A stretch of 64,000 bases of DNA from Herbiconiux daphne. GTDB taxonomy: Bacteria; Actinomycetota; Actinomycetes; Actinomycetales; Microbacteriaceae. How positions within the stretch are numbered: position 1 is the first letter of the stretch; the number at the start of each line of letters is the position of its first letter. The stretch spans positions 101,501 to 165,500 of the forward strand of contig NZ_JANLCJ010000007.1 in the NCBI RefSeq assembly GCF_024979295.1, written 5' to 3'. The notes under the pieces are model-generated. The model saw nothing but the letters and a program-made list of their open reading frames with translations, was not told the origin of the DNA and made no database searches. Both the position numbers and the translations under genes were made by a program. This document shows positions 55,201 through 62,815 of the stretch, one piece after another.

Positions 55201-55361
55201 GCGGATGTCGTCTTGCCGCACCCGCGCGGACCACTGAACAGATAGGCGTGATTGACCCGGTTGGTGCGCAACGCCGTCATGAGCGGATCGGTCACCTGCG
55301 ACTGCCCGATCATCTCGGCGAAGTTCTCTGGCCGGTAACGGCGATAAAGGGCGGTGACCAC
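52215..55361 (-). CDS. dnaX: DNA polymerase III subunit gamma/tau
   Basis: A 1048-residue protein, far longer than the common 600-700. The clamp-loader ATPase part (1-370) is complete: Walker A GPRGCGKTT (44-52), zinc Cys residues 60, 63, 72, 75 and 78, and Walker B/DEAH in IFILDEAHMVTPQGF. A poly-Ser linker follows (near 410), a tau-type domain with LQQLKDAWPEILEVVQKAK (about 560), and a C-terminal 400 residues of Pro/Ala/Ser low complexity. It loads the sliding clamp and ties it to the replicase. No slippery run for a gamma frameshift was seen. Confidence 0.96.
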   Translation of the reverse strand: MVTALYRRYRPENFAEMIGQSQVTDPLMTALRTNRVNHAYLFSGPRGCGKTTSARILARCLNCAEGPTDTPCGVCPSCVELGRDGPGSLDVVEIDAASHNGVDDARDLRERAVFAPARDRFKIFILDEAHMVTPQGFNALLKIVEEPPEHIKFIFATTEPDKVIGTIRSRTHHYPFRLIPPAQLLEYVQHLCDTEGVDVAPGVLPLVVRAGGGSARDTLSLLDQLIAGSENNRVDYERAVALLGYTHGALLAEAIDALGSHDGAAAFDAVDRVIQTGQDPRRFVEDLLERLRDIIIVSATRESASSVLRGVPADEIEAMRRQAALFGHAELSRVADIVNTALSEMTGATSPRLHLELMIARALVPASDDTQRGALVRVERLERRIGVDAPDAGGGAAGVSGGSSAASSSSSSSSPSPSLSSSAASAARSEASGAPARAFDGAAPGAVPVAAQAGWPVTTPGSGADSTRLAPDATSSAAAVVEPPREADSSEAATGSPAPSRAEQSRAGETGAAASGTPVPVEPTPDGAFSGSTASSPATPQSGSAAVAAAAGEVSLQQLKDAWPEILEVVQKAKMTAWLVVYTAQVRALDGDVLTLAFPSENDVASFKERSAPGQGVSEFLRQAILDVLGLRVKYIARVDSSLRPHDEAPAASTPASAPAAAQPPASPTNEAPPAVAPAAGASAPDVDSTPPTNRTERGASLRGGAASSTTSTPASPVPPRVAGTPDTAPADSATQGQPSSGAPSAVNTDGDDLDDPDELDDDDNDLPPEEPLPPEPRAIVDASGWAVPGLNENTAAPITDTAADAATDSAEVARMRAQLASLKGAAQNPAPTQRPSSAQTSSSPPVSAPSAGRPPAQASAPAQRPTQPPRDATRAPDAAGRRPPAPTTTWDVVAIPTSSSEEPPPFDEPMPSDEPDLPPSLADIMAHGDPSSSASAGRRAPGGPDQRERTAPGGPAQADASRAPRAGDPAARPGALRFAASGPEPDAETQTSPTRNADAPSAPAAASAPPSTPPATSRGRARYGEAVVREILGANFIEEQPLPGRDG

Positions 55362-55428
55362 CCGACAAGACTACCTTCGCCCACCGACACCGGGGCCGGT
55401 GGCGAGGGCGCCTGTGGAGGGGATGCGA

Positions 55429-55893
55429 TCAGACCAGACGGCGGGCGTAGCAGACCGAGATCGGCGAGTCGACATAGGCACCGAAGTTGGGAATGAGTTC
55501 GTACCCCTCGCGCTCATAGAAGCGGATGGCGTCGGGCTGCTCGGTGCCGGTCTCGAGCACCAGTCGCTCGACACCCAGCGTCAACGCCTCGCGCTCGATC
55601 GCGTGCAGAACGGCGGTCGACACTCCCGTTCCGCGCGAGGCGGGCACCACGTACATCCGCTTGATCTCGGCGCCGCCGTCGGCGAGCAGTCGCAGCCCGC
55701 CGCATCCGATCGCCGTTCCCGACGCGTCACGGGCCACCAGGAACACCGGCACCGATTCAGCCGTCGGCTTCTCACCCGGCTCGTGGTCGTCGCGCCCGTA
55801 GCGGGCGTCGAGCTCGTCACGCTGGGCCCGGCGCAACGCGGCGGCGTCGGCGCCGTCGAACGGCTCGCGGGCGATGGTGATGTCGGGCTGCAC
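55429..55893 (-). CDS. GNAT-family N-acetyltransferase
   Basis: A 154-residue protein. GTG at 55893 is used because AAGGAGG sits at the right distance; a longer frame from 55950 would cross the operator region. Motif A for acetyl-CoA binding: MYVVPASRGTGVSTAVL; motif B: LVLETGTEQPDAIRFYEREG. The substrate is unknown. It is divergent from the TetR-GNAT fusion gene and shares its control region, which contains a perfect palindrome. A weak stem (CCACCG and CGGTGG, 55381-55402) lies after its stop. Confidence 0.88.
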   Translation of the reverse strand: MQPDITIAREPFDGADAAALRRAQRDELDARYGRDDHEPGEKPTAESVPVFLVARDASGTAIGCGGLRLLADGGAEIKRMYVVPASRGTGVSTAVLHAIEREALTLGVERLVLETGTEQPDAIRFYEREGYELIPNFGAYVDSPISVCYARRLV

Positions 55894-55924
55894 GGGCGCC
55901 TCCTTCGGGGAACAAGCATTACCG

Positions 55925-55936
55925 TAACAATTGTTA
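55925..55936. promoter_or_regulatory. Palindromic operator candidate between two acetyltransferase genes
   Basis: TAACAATTGTTA is a perfect 12-bp palindrome in an otherwise G+C-rich setting, between the divergent GNAT (55893) and TetR-GNAT (55968) genes. Position and symmetry fit a TetR-type site, so the fusion protein may control itself and the neighbouring acetyltransferase. Confidence 0.6.
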
Positions 55937-55967
55937 TGCTGAGACGGCAAACCGGGAAAGGACGCCC

Positions 55968-57116
55968 ATGAGCCGCCAGCGCAACCTCGCCGACCAGCAG
56001 CAGCGCCTCTCCGAGGCCACCTGGTCGCTGCTCACCGAACGTGGGCTGCCGGGCCTCACCATCCGCGCGGTCGCCGAGCGAGCCGGGTGCACCACCGGCC
56101 TCGTCATGCACGCCTTCCCCACCAAGGAGGCACTGCTGCTGCACGCGCGCGACCTGCTGCACCAGCGCACCGGCGAGCAGCTCGACGCCGCCGAGGCCGC
56201 GGCGACCACTCCCCGCGAGGCCCTGCTCGCCGTGCTGCTCGACGCCCTCTCGCTCGACCAGCGCAGCGTCGACGAGTCACGCGTGTGGATCAGCTACCTC
56301 GCCGCCGCCCTCGCCGACCCCGCCCTCGCCGAGCGCCACATCGCCCGCAACCGCAGCTTCGTGGCCCGCATCACGCGGCTGGTCGAGGCGTGCCGGCCCG
56401 ACTGGCCGGCCGACCGGGCGCGCCGCGAGGCCCTCGCGCTCATCTCGCTCGCCGACGGCGCGAACACGCTCAGCGCCGTCGACCCCGAGACCTACTCCCC
56501 CGCCGTTCAGCGCCAGGCGATGACGGATGCCGTCACCCGCGCCCTCGGCGAGGCTCGCCCCGAGGGTGCCGAAGCCCCCGCGAGCGAAGCCGCGGCAGCA
56601 GGCCCGGCAGACGCCGCCGCCCGGCGAACGACCGCCGAGCCCGCCCGCTCGACCGCCACGCGTGACCACGACACGCGCGACGACGCCGCCCCGTGGATCC
56701 GCTCGTTCCGCCCCGCCGACACCGACGCCGTCGTCGCGCTCTGGCAGGCCTGCGGCCTCGTGCGCCCCTGGAACGACCCCCGCAAAGACATCGCCCGCAA
56801 ACTCACCACGCAGCCCGAGCTCTTTCTCGTGGCCGAGTCGATCGACACGGGCGCGCTGCTCGGCAGCGCGATGGTGGGCTACGACGGTCACCGCGGCTGG
56901 GTGAACTACCTCGCCGTCGACCCGGCCGCGCAGGGCGGCGGCATCGGCCGCGCCCTGATGACCGAGGCCGAGACGCTGCTGCGCGAGCGGGGCTGCCCGA
57001 AACTCAACCTGCAGATCCGCGCGGGCAACGAGCCCGTCATGGCGTTCTACGAGGCCCTCGGCTACGCCCCCGACGGCGCCGTGAGCTTCGGCAAACGCCT
57101 CATCCCCGACGACTGA
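55968..57116 (+). CDS. TetR regulator fused to a YpeA-like GNAT acetyltransferase
   Basis: A 382-residue single chain. Residues 1-195 are a TetR-type regulator: ERGLPGLTIRAVAERAGCTT, GLVMHAFPTKEALL as helix-turn-helix, then a helical ligand domain. A linker of about 50 residues rich in Ala, Glu, Thr and Arg leads to a GNAT domain (245-382) of the YpeA group: FRPADTDAVVALWQACGLV, WNDPRKDIARKL, VDPAAQGGGIGRALM and GNEPVMAFYEALGY. The codon use and frame are continuous, so it is a real fusion or recent gene joining, not two genes. It may both sense and acetylate a compound. Confidence 0.88.
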   Translation: MSRQRNLADQQQRLSEATWSLLTERGLPGLTIRAVAERAGCTTGLVMHAFPTKEALLLHARDLLHQRTGEQLDAAEAAATTPREALLAVLLDALSLDQRSVDESRVWISYLAAALADPALAERHIARNRSFVARITRLVEACRPDWPADRARREALALISLADGANTLSAVDPETYSPAVQRQAMTDAVTRALGEARPEGAEAPASEAAAAGPADAAARRTTAEPARSTATRDHDTRDDAAPWIRSFRPADTDAVVALWQACGLVRPWNDPRKDIARKLTTQPELFLVAESIDTGALLGSAMVGYDGHRGWVNYLAVDPAAQGGGIGRALMTEAETLLRERGCPKLNLQIRAGNEPVMAFYEALGYAPDGAVSFGKRLIPDD

Positions 57117-57123
57117 CGCCGGG

Positions 57124-57205
57124 TTCGGTTAGCGGATGCAGAAATTTCGACGAGTGGCCGCGTATACGGCCTCGCTCTTCGAAATTTCTGCATCCGCTAA
57201 CCGAA
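57124..57205. repeat. Long inverted repeat, copy 2 of the family with conserved loop
   Basis: Perfect 26-nt arms (57124-57149 and 57180-57205), sharing the core gatgcagaaatttcg with copy 1 at 18222-18289. The 30-nt loop has the same length as copy 1 and shares cgagtggc and atacgg. It sits between the converging TetR-GNAT and ackA genes and could form a long hairpin in either transcript, though no T-run follows. Confidence 0.88.
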
Positions 57206-57236
57206 TTCGCCCAGACGGCCGGCAGGTCGGGCCGCC

Positions 57237-58433
57237 CTAAGCGCCCGCCACCGCCGCGAGCGACTGCCGGGCGATCTCGAGTTCCTCGTTGGTCGGCACG
57301 ACGAGCACCTCGACGCGCGACGACGGCGGCGAGATGCGCCGGGCCGCCCGCGAGCCACCCGCCTCGTTGAGCGCCGGCGACACCTCGATGCCCAGCTCGG
57401 CCAGCCCCGACAGCGCCCGCTGCCGCACGAGCGGGTTGTTCTCGCCGACCCCGGCCGTGAACACGATCGCATCGAGGTGCCCGAGCTGCGCGTAGTACGA
57501 GCCCACATAGCCCCGGATGCGGTGCAGATACACCTCGAGCGCCAGCTCGGCCGCCTTGTCGCCCTCGGCGGCGGCCTTCTGCACGTCGCGCATGTCGCCG
57601 TGCCCCGACAGCCCGAGCAACCCGCTGCGGCGGTTGAGCAACTCGTCGAGCTCGGCGAACCCCATGCCGGTCTTGCGGTTCAGATGGAACAGCACCCCCG
57701 GGTCGAGGTCGCCCGACCGCGTTCCCATTACGAGCCCCTCGAGCGGCGTCATGCCCATGGATGTCTCGACCGAACGCCCGCCGTCGACCGCGCACACCGA
57801 CGCCCCGTTGCCGAGGTGCAGGATGATCATCTTAACTTCCTCGAGCGGTCGGCCCAAGAACTCGGCCGTCGCCTGCGACACGTATTTGTGCGACGTGCCA
57901 TGGAACCCGTAGCGCCGCACCCGCTGCTTCTCGGCCAACTGGGCGTCGATGGCGTAGGTGTAGGCGGCCGGCGGCAGCGTCTGGTGGAACGCCGTGTCGA
58001 ACACGGCCACCTGCGGCACGTCGGGGAAGGCCTTCTGCGCAGCCTCGATGCCCTGCAGGTTCGCCGGGTTGTGCAGCGGCGCGAGCTCGGAGAGGTCTTC
58101 GATGTTGATCTTCACGAGGTCGGTGATGACGGTCGCCTCGTGGAAACGCTTGCCCCCGTGCACCACGCGGTGCCCCACGGCGGCGAGCGGATGCGTCGAG
58201 AGGTTCGGACCGTGCTCCTCGAACGCTTTGAGCATGGCGGCGAACCCGGCGGTGTGGTCGGGAATGGGAAGCTCCTCCTCCCACAGGCCGACCTGGGTGG
58301 TGTGCCGGGTGTGGCCCGATTCCTCGCCGATGCGCTCCACCAGACCGGACGCGAGCACGGTCTCGGACTCCACCTCGATCAGCTGGTACTTGAACGACGA
58401 CGACCCGCTGTTGACGACCAGGATGATGCTCAT
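57237..58433 (-). CDS. ackA: Acetate kinase
   Basis: A 398-residue enzyme from the ATG overlapping the pta stop. Motifs: ILVVNSGSSSFKYQL, VGHRVVHGG, the catalytic region VFDTAFHQTLP, RYGFHGTSHKYVS, IILHLGNGASVCAV and GTRSGDLDPG. It interconverts acetyl phosphate plus ADP with acetate plus ATP. It is co-transcribed with pta for acetate overflow or uptake. Confidence 0.97.
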   Translation of the reverse strand: MSIILVVNSGSSSFKYQLIEVESETVLASGLVERIGEESGHTRHTTQVGLWEEELPIPDHTAGFAAMLKAFEEHGPNLSTHPLAAVGHRVVHGGKRFHEATVITDLVKINIEDLSELAPLHNPANLQGIEAAQKAFPDVPQVAVFDTAFHQTLPPAAYTYAIDAQLAEKQRVRRYGFHGTSHKYVSQATAEFLGRPLEEVKMIILHLGNGASVCAVDGGRSVETSMGMTPLEGLVMGTRSGDLDPGVLFHLNRKTGMGFAELDELLNRRSGLLGLSGHGDMRDVQKAAAEGDKAAELALEVYLHRIRGYVGSYYAQLGHLDAIVFTAGVGENNPLVRQRALSGLAELGIEVSPALNEAGGSRAARRISPPSSRVEVLVVPTNEELEIARQSLAAVAGA

Positions 58434-60649
58434 GCGCCGGCCGCCTGGATGGCCGTGATGGCGATGGTGTTGACGATGTCCTGCACGAGCGCTCCTCGGG
58501 AAAGGTCGTTGATGGGCTTGTTGAGTCCCTGCAGCACCGGCCCGATGGCCACCGCTCCAGCACTCCGCTGAACAGCCTTGTAGGTGTTGTTGCCCGTGTT
58601 CAAGTCCGGGAAGATGAACACTGTGGCACGGCCCGCCACCCGCGAACCGGGCATCTTCGCGGCGGCGACCACGGCATCCGCTGCGGCATCGTATTGGATC
58701 GGGCCCTCGACCAGCAGGTCGGGGCGGTGTTCGTGCACGAGCGCGGTTGCTGCCCGCACCTTCTCGACGTCGGCGCCGGTGCCCGACGAACCCGTGGAAT
58801 ACGACAGCATCGCCACGCGCGGCTCGATGCCGAACTGCTGCGCCGTCTCTGACGACGACACCGCGATGTCGGCGAGCTGCTCGCTGGTGGGGTCGGGCAC
58901 CACCGCGCAGTCGCCGTAGACGAGCACCCGGTCGGCGAGCGCCATCAGGAACACGCTCGAGACGACCGAGACGCCGGGCCGGGTCTTGATGATCTCGAAC
59001 GCCGGGCGGATGGTGTGCGCGGTCGTGTGCGCGGCCCCCGACACCATGCCGTCGGCGAGGCCGAGCTGCACCATCATGGTGCCGAAGTACGAGACATCGG
59101 TCACCGTGTCGAACGCCATGTCGAACGTGGTGCCCTTGTGGGCGCGCAGGCTCTGGTACTCCTCGGCGAACCTCTGCCGCAGCTCGGGATCGAACGGGCT
59201 GACGACCGACGCCGCCGTGAGGTCGAGGCCGAGGTCGGTGGCGCGGCCGCGCACCTCGTCTTCTTCGCCCAGGATGGTGAGGCGGGCGACCCCGCGCTTC
59301 AGCACGGTGCTCGCGGCCCGGAGGATGCGGTCGTCGCCGCCCTCGGGAAGCACGATGTGCCGGTCGGCCGAGCGGGCACGGTCGAGCAGGCCGTATTCGA
59401 ACATCAGCGGTGTCACGACATCCGCTCGGCTCACGTCGAGCAGGGCGAGAAGCTGCTCGGCGTCGACGTATTGCTCGAACAGGGCGAGCGCGCTGTCGTA
59501 CTTGACCTGCGAGTCTGCGGCGAGCCGGCCGCGCGTGGAGGTGATGCGCACCGCGGTCTCGTAGGTGCCGAGCGGGGTGGTGATGATGGGGATCTTGGGG
59601 TCGAGCCCCTCGATCAGCCGCACCACCGGCTCGGGCAGCTCGAAACCGCCGTTCAGCACGATGCCGGCGAGGGAGGGGAAGGTGCCCGAGGCGTTGGCCA
59701 TCAGCACGGCGAGCAGCACCTCGGCGCGGTCGCCCGGAACGACCACCACGGCGCCCTCGGTGAGCCGCGGGAGCACGTTGCGCATCGACATCGCGGCCAC
59801 GACGACACCCAGCGCCTCGCGGGCCAGCAGGCGCGGGTCGCCCATGATGAGGGTTCCGCCGATGGACTCGACGATGCCCTCCATGCTCGGCGCCACGAGC
59901 ACGCGGTCTTCGGGAATGGCCCAAACCGGGATGCGCCGGGGCTGGGCCGGGAGCGGCGGGGTGTCGTCGACGGGCGGGGCGACCGCGGCCGACGCCACCA
60001 GGTCGTCGACCGCTTCGCGTGCGGCGCGGCCGATGGCGTCGCGGATCTTCTCGAGATTCTCGGGGTCGGAGCGGTTGGCCACGATGCCGACGAGGGTGGC
60101 GTGGGCGTTGCGCAGCTCGACGAGTGCGATCTCGGTGATCTGCCGCATGTCATCCGGGGTGCGGGCATCGGAGTGCCCGAGCAGCTCCTCGGAGCCCTGC
60201 CCCTTGCGGCCGCCGAGCACGAGCAGCACGGGCGCTCCGAGGTTGGCGGCGATGCGGGCGTTGAACCCGAGCTCCGTGGGGCTGCCGACGTCGGTGTAGT
60301 CGGAGCCGATGATCACCACGGCGTCGCACTCGCGCTCGACGGCCTTGTAGCGTTCGACGATGCGGGAGAGGGCGGCATCCGGATCGTTGTGCACGTCGTC
60401 GTAGGTGACGCCGATGGCGGCCTCGTAGTCGAGGTCGATGCCGTCGTGCTCGAGCAGCATCTCGAGCACGTAGTCACGGGCGCTCACCGAACGCGCGACG
60501 GGGCGGAAGACGCCGACGCGCTGGATCGAGCGGCGCAGCGTGTCGAGCACGCCGAGCGCGACGGTGGACTTGCCGGAATGGCCCTCGGCAGAGGTGATGT
60601 AGATGCTCTTGATGCCGGCGGCGGGGGGGGTCTGTTCGAGTGAAGGCAC
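58430..60649 (-). CDS. pta: Phosphate acetyltransferase (long form)
   Basis: A 739-residue enzyme. GTG at 60649 (MPSLEQTPPAAGIKSIYITS) has AGAGGA 6 bp upstream. The N-terminal domain is a BioD-like P-loop region (SAEGHSGKSTVALG) followed by a DRTGG-type domain (LVAPSMEGIVESIGG; ALGVVVAAMSM). The C-terminal third (from about 415) is the catalytic PTA domain with IVLPEGGDDRILRAAS, DGMVSGAAHTTAHTIRP and MLSYSTGSSGTGADVEKV. It makes acetyl phosphate from acetyl-CoA. The stop overlaps ackA as ATGA. Confidence 0.96.
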   Translation of the reverse strand: MPSLEQTPPAAGIKSIYITSAEGHSGKSTVALGVLDTLRRSIQRVGVFRPVARSVSARDYVLEMLLEHDGIDLDYEAAIGVTYDDVHNDPDAALSRIVERYKAVERECDAVVIIGSDYTDVGSPTELGFNARIAANLGAPVLLVLGGRKGQGSEELLGHSDARTPDDMRQITEIALVELRNAHATLVGIVANRSDPENLEKIRDAIGRAAREAVDDLVASAAVAPPVDDTPPLPAQPRRIPVWAIPEDRVLVAPSMEGIVESIGGTLIMGDPRLLAREALGVVVAAMSMRNVLPRLTEGAVVVVPGDRAEVLLAVLMANASGTFPSLAGIVLNGGFELPEPVVRLIEGLDPKIPIITTPLGTYETAVRITSTRGRLAADSQVKYDSALALFEQYVDAEQLLALLDVSRADVVTPLMFEYGLLDRARSADRHIVLPEGGDDRILRAASTVLKRGVARLTILGEEDEVRGRATDLGLDLTAASVVSPFDPELRQRFAEEYQSLRAHKGTTFDMAFDTVTDVSYFGTMMVQLGLADGMVSGAAHTTAHTIRPAFEIIKTRPGVSVVSSVFLMALADRVLVYGDCAVVPDPTSEQLADIAVSSSETAQQFGIEPRVAMLSYSTGSSGTGADVEKVRAATALVHEHRPDLLVEGPIQYDAAADAVVAAAKMPGSRVAGRATVFIFPDLNTGNNTYKAVQRSAGAVAIGPVLQGLNKPINDLSRGALVQDIVNTIAITAIQAAGA

Positions 60650-60759
60650 GGAAATCCTCTTCGGTCGTCCGTGTTCCAGTCTATGGTCGCGGGCCGTGCC
60701 GCTGGCGATGCTGCACGAGCTGCCGCGACCCCTCGAGCGGCCCTGCTGCGGGCACGAAA

Positions 60760-60848
60760 GGACCCCCCGCGCACCCGCCAGAGCCCGGTTACCCTTGCTA
60801 CGTTTCCGTCCTGGGGGAGTTGGCCTGGATGGCGCCACACGGGGGGCC
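60760..60848 (-). ncRNA. ffs: Signal recognition particle RNA (4.5S/small SRP RNA)
   Basis: The minus strand carries the conserved SRP helix 8: CCAGGACGGAAACGTAGC, that is CAGG and AGCA as the symmetric internal loop, capped by a GAAA tetraloop on ACG/CGT (plus-strand 60800-60811). The following AAGGGTAACCGGGCTCTGGC and the pairing of a 5' GGCCCCCC with a 3' GGGGGGTCC close the rod, about 89 nt. It binds Ffh for co-translational membrane targeting. TACAAT (60861-60856) is a good -10 box about 7 bp before the 5' end. Exact ends are estimates. Confidence 0.88.
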
Positions 60849-60855
60849 GGAAACC

Positions 60856-60884
60856 ATTGTAGCGTGACCCGGGCTTGGCTCGAA
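60856..60884 (-). promoter_or_regulatory. Promoter of the SRP RNA
   Basis: On the minus strand TTCGAG (60884-60879) and TACAAT (60861-60856) are separated by 17 bp, a normal sigma-70-type arrangement, with the RNA starting about 7 bp later. Confidence 0.6.
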
Positions 60885-60909
60885 GCCCGCACTGGCGTTG
60901 ACTGGAGCC

Positions 60910-61563
60910 ATGAAGATCGCCATCGCAGGAGGCCACGGCCAGATAGCCCTGCTCGCCACCAAGCTGCTCACGTCGTCGGGTCATGAGGTGTGGGGCATCG
61001 TGCGCAATCCGGCCCACGCGTCGGAGGTCGAAGACGCCGGCGGCCACGCGCTCGTGCTCGATCTGGAGCAGTCCGACTCCGAGAAGCTCGCCGGCGAACT
61101 GGCCGCCAAGTCGATCGACGCGGTCGTGTTCGCGGCCGGAGCCGGGCCCGGTTCATCGGCCGAGCGCAAGCTCACCGTCGACCGCGACGGGGCCGTGCTG
61201 CTCGCCGATGCGGCGTGGCGGGCCGGCATCCACCGCTACGTGCTGGTGTCGGCCATGGGCGCCGACGCGTTCGATCCGTCGAGCGACGACGTCTTCCAGG
61301 TCTACCTGCGTGCGAAGAGCGAAGCGGATGCCGCCGTGCGCGCCACCGACCTCGACTGGACCATCGTGCGGCCCGGCGGTCTCACCGACGACCCCGCGAC
61401 CGGTCTCGTGACCCTCGCCGACTCGACCGGGCGCGGCAGCATCCCACGCGCCGACGTGGCGTGGATACTCGTGCACCTGCTCACGACGGGCGATGCCGTG
61501 CGCAAGCAGTTCGAGGCGATCTCGGGAACCACCCCGATCGCCGAGGCGTTGCGCGCGCTCTGA
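60910..61563 (+). CDS. NAD(P)-binding SDR-family protein (YwnB/YhfK-like)
   Basis: A 217-residue atypical short-chain dehydrogenase. The nucleotide site is MKIAIAGGHGQIALLATKLL with VVFAAGAGPGS and the conserved YVLVSAMGAD and LDWTIVRPGGLTDDP. Such small NAD(P)-binding proteins (annotated NAD(P)H-binding or NmrA-like) are thought to be redox sensors or quinone reductases. It begins at ATG 60910, divergent from the SRP RNA, and lies ahead of tRNA-Ser. The function is not assigned. Confidence 0.82.
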   Translation: MKIAIAGGHGQIALLATKLLTSSGHEVWGIVRNPAHASEVEDAGGHALVLDLEQSDSEKLAGELAAKSIDAVVFAAGAGPGSSAERKLTVDRDGAVLLADAAWRAGIHRYVLVSAMGADAFDPSSDDVFQVYLRAKSEADAAVRATDLDWTIVRPGGLTDDPATGLVTLADSTGRGSIPRADVAWILVHLLTTGDAVRKQFEAISGTTPIAEALRAL

Positions 61564-61675
61564 GCGAGCTGCGGGTGGGCCGTCGAGGGCTCGACGGCGG
61601 CGGGTGGCGCGCGGCGGCCGCCGACTACGGGTAGGATGCTTTTTGGTCATCGCCCGTTCCGCGGGCCGATGCTCA

Positions 61676-61760
61676 GGAGAATTCGCCTAGTGGCCTATGG
61701 CGCACGCTTGGAAAGCGTGTTGGGTGCAAGCCCTCGGGGGTTCGAATCCCCCATTCTCCG
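61676..61760 (+). tRNA. tRNA-Ser (anticodon GGA)
   Basis: Acceptor arms GGAGAAT (61676-61682) and ATTCTCC (61753-61759) pair. The anticodon arm is ACGCTTGGAAAGCGT with GGA in the loop, so it reads UCC/UCU codons. A long variable arm (TTGGGTGCAAGCCCTC) is typical of serine tRNAs, and the T-arm is GGGGGTTCGAATCCCCC. TAGGAT at 61632-61637 may be its -10 box. CCA is not encoded. Confidence 0.95.
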
Positions 61761-61778
61761 CTCCTACGAAAGCCACCG

Positions 61779-62564
61779 CTACGACGCATGACGTGAGCGC
61801 GCGACGACGGCAGGGTTCGAGTCCGCCGCACTCCGCTCTGCGACACCCGACGCCACGCCTGCAGGCGGCGTTGCGAAGCCGCGTTCGCCGCCGCTCACGT
61901 TCAGGCGAAAGACGAACAGCACGAGCGCCGAGAGCGCCAGCATCTCGCCGAAGTCCTCCGCGAAGCCGATGCCCCGGTCGAGGATGCGGATGTCGACCAC
62001 CAGCGAATGCAGCACGTCGATCACCACGGCGAACACCAGCAGCACCGCGAGGATGACCGCCATGACCCGGAAGATCCACCGCGTGCGGGCGTCACCCTTC
62101 AGGTAACCGATGACGAGGGGTATCAGCAGCACGAGACCGAAGGCCGCCGAGGCCGCCAACTCACCCAGCGTCTCGGCGCTGACGACGCTGATGCCGAACG
62201 ACCACGGCTGGGTGGAGTACCAGTAGCCGATGAGCTCGTGGAACTGCACCGAGTCGTCGAGCAGGAAGTAGACGATGAGCGGCACCCAGGCCACCATCGG
62301 CCAGTTGCGCGCCTGCCGGGCGTAGACGATCACCAGGGCGAGCACCCACACGTACTTGACGTATTGGAAGGCCTCGCCGTAGCTGCCGTCCATGTCGACG
62401 CGCCAGAGGTTCGGGGCGTCGAACAGGGCCATCACGAGCAGATGCACGAGGCCGAGAGCGATGTCGACGCCCACGATCAACACCGCCACGAGGGCGACCG
62501 AGCGCTGACCGCTGAAGGTCCAGCGCACAGTGGAACGGATGGCGGACGTCGGTGTATTTGCCAT
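61779..62564 (-). CDS. Multi-pass membrane protein of unknown function
   Basis: A 261-residue protein. ATG at 62564 (MANTPTSAIRSTVRWTFSGQ) follows GAGGGGGAG. About six hydrophobic segments are present (ALVAVLIVGVDIALGLVHLL; VWVLALVIVYARQ; SAAFGLVLLIPLVIGYL; VMAVILAVLLVFAVVIDVL). A conserved-looking loop has LDDSVQFHELIGYW. No family recognised. The last 15 codons overlap a stretch that resembles a tRNA 3' end (61814-61837), so its C-terminus may have been changed by an old recombination. Confidence 0.75.
   Translation of the reverse strand: MANTPTSAIRSTVRWTFSGQRSVALVAVLIVGVDIALGLVHLLVMALFDAPNLWRVDMDGSYGEAFQYVKYVWVLALVIVYARQARNWPMVAWVPLIVYFLLDDSVQFHELIGYWYSTQPWSFGISVVSAETLGELAASAAFGLVLLIPLVIGYLKGDARTRWIFRVMAVILAVLLVFAVVIDVLHSLVVDIRILDRGIGFAEDFGEMLALSALVLFVFRLNVSGGERGFATPPAGVASGVAERSAADSNPAVVARSRHAS
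61814..61837 (+). repeat. T-arm-like copy of the tRNA-Ser 3' end
   Basis: GGTTCGAGTCCGCCGCACTC followed by CGCT matches 61739-61762, the T-arm and acceptor end of tRNA-Ser(GGA), at 19 of 24 positions, 75 bp downstream and in the same orientation. No full tRNA can be folded from it. It could be a decayed attachment site or tRNA remnant. Confidence 0.45.
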
Positions 62565-62815
62565 GGCGCGTGCTCCCCCTCGGGTCGGCGAACCCGGCAC
62601 CGGACTCGTCCTCGAGCCGGGAGATCACTGCACCGTGTTCACCCGGAATAGTAGAACCGTACACCTGGCGTTAAGTTTCCGGTATGTGAACAATGTCCAC
62701 CAACCTGGCAATAAGGCCGCTGGCCTAGGTAAACGCCCCTGGAGGGGCATACGGTTGGCCGCCATTCACATTTCGTGATGGGGACCCTCGTCGTCGAGGG
62801 AAATTGGGGGGCTTC
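62565..62815. promoter_or_regulatory. Divergent control region and leader of the DUF3494 gene
   Basis: A 251-bp A+T-richer spacer between divergent genes. Two compact hairpins lie on the plus strand: cgcccctggaggggca (about 62733-62748) and ccctcgtcgtcgaggg (about 62785-62800), the latter 15-30 bp before the ATG, where it could hide or shape the ribosome site GGGGGG. No known riboswitch was recognised. Confidence 0.45.
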
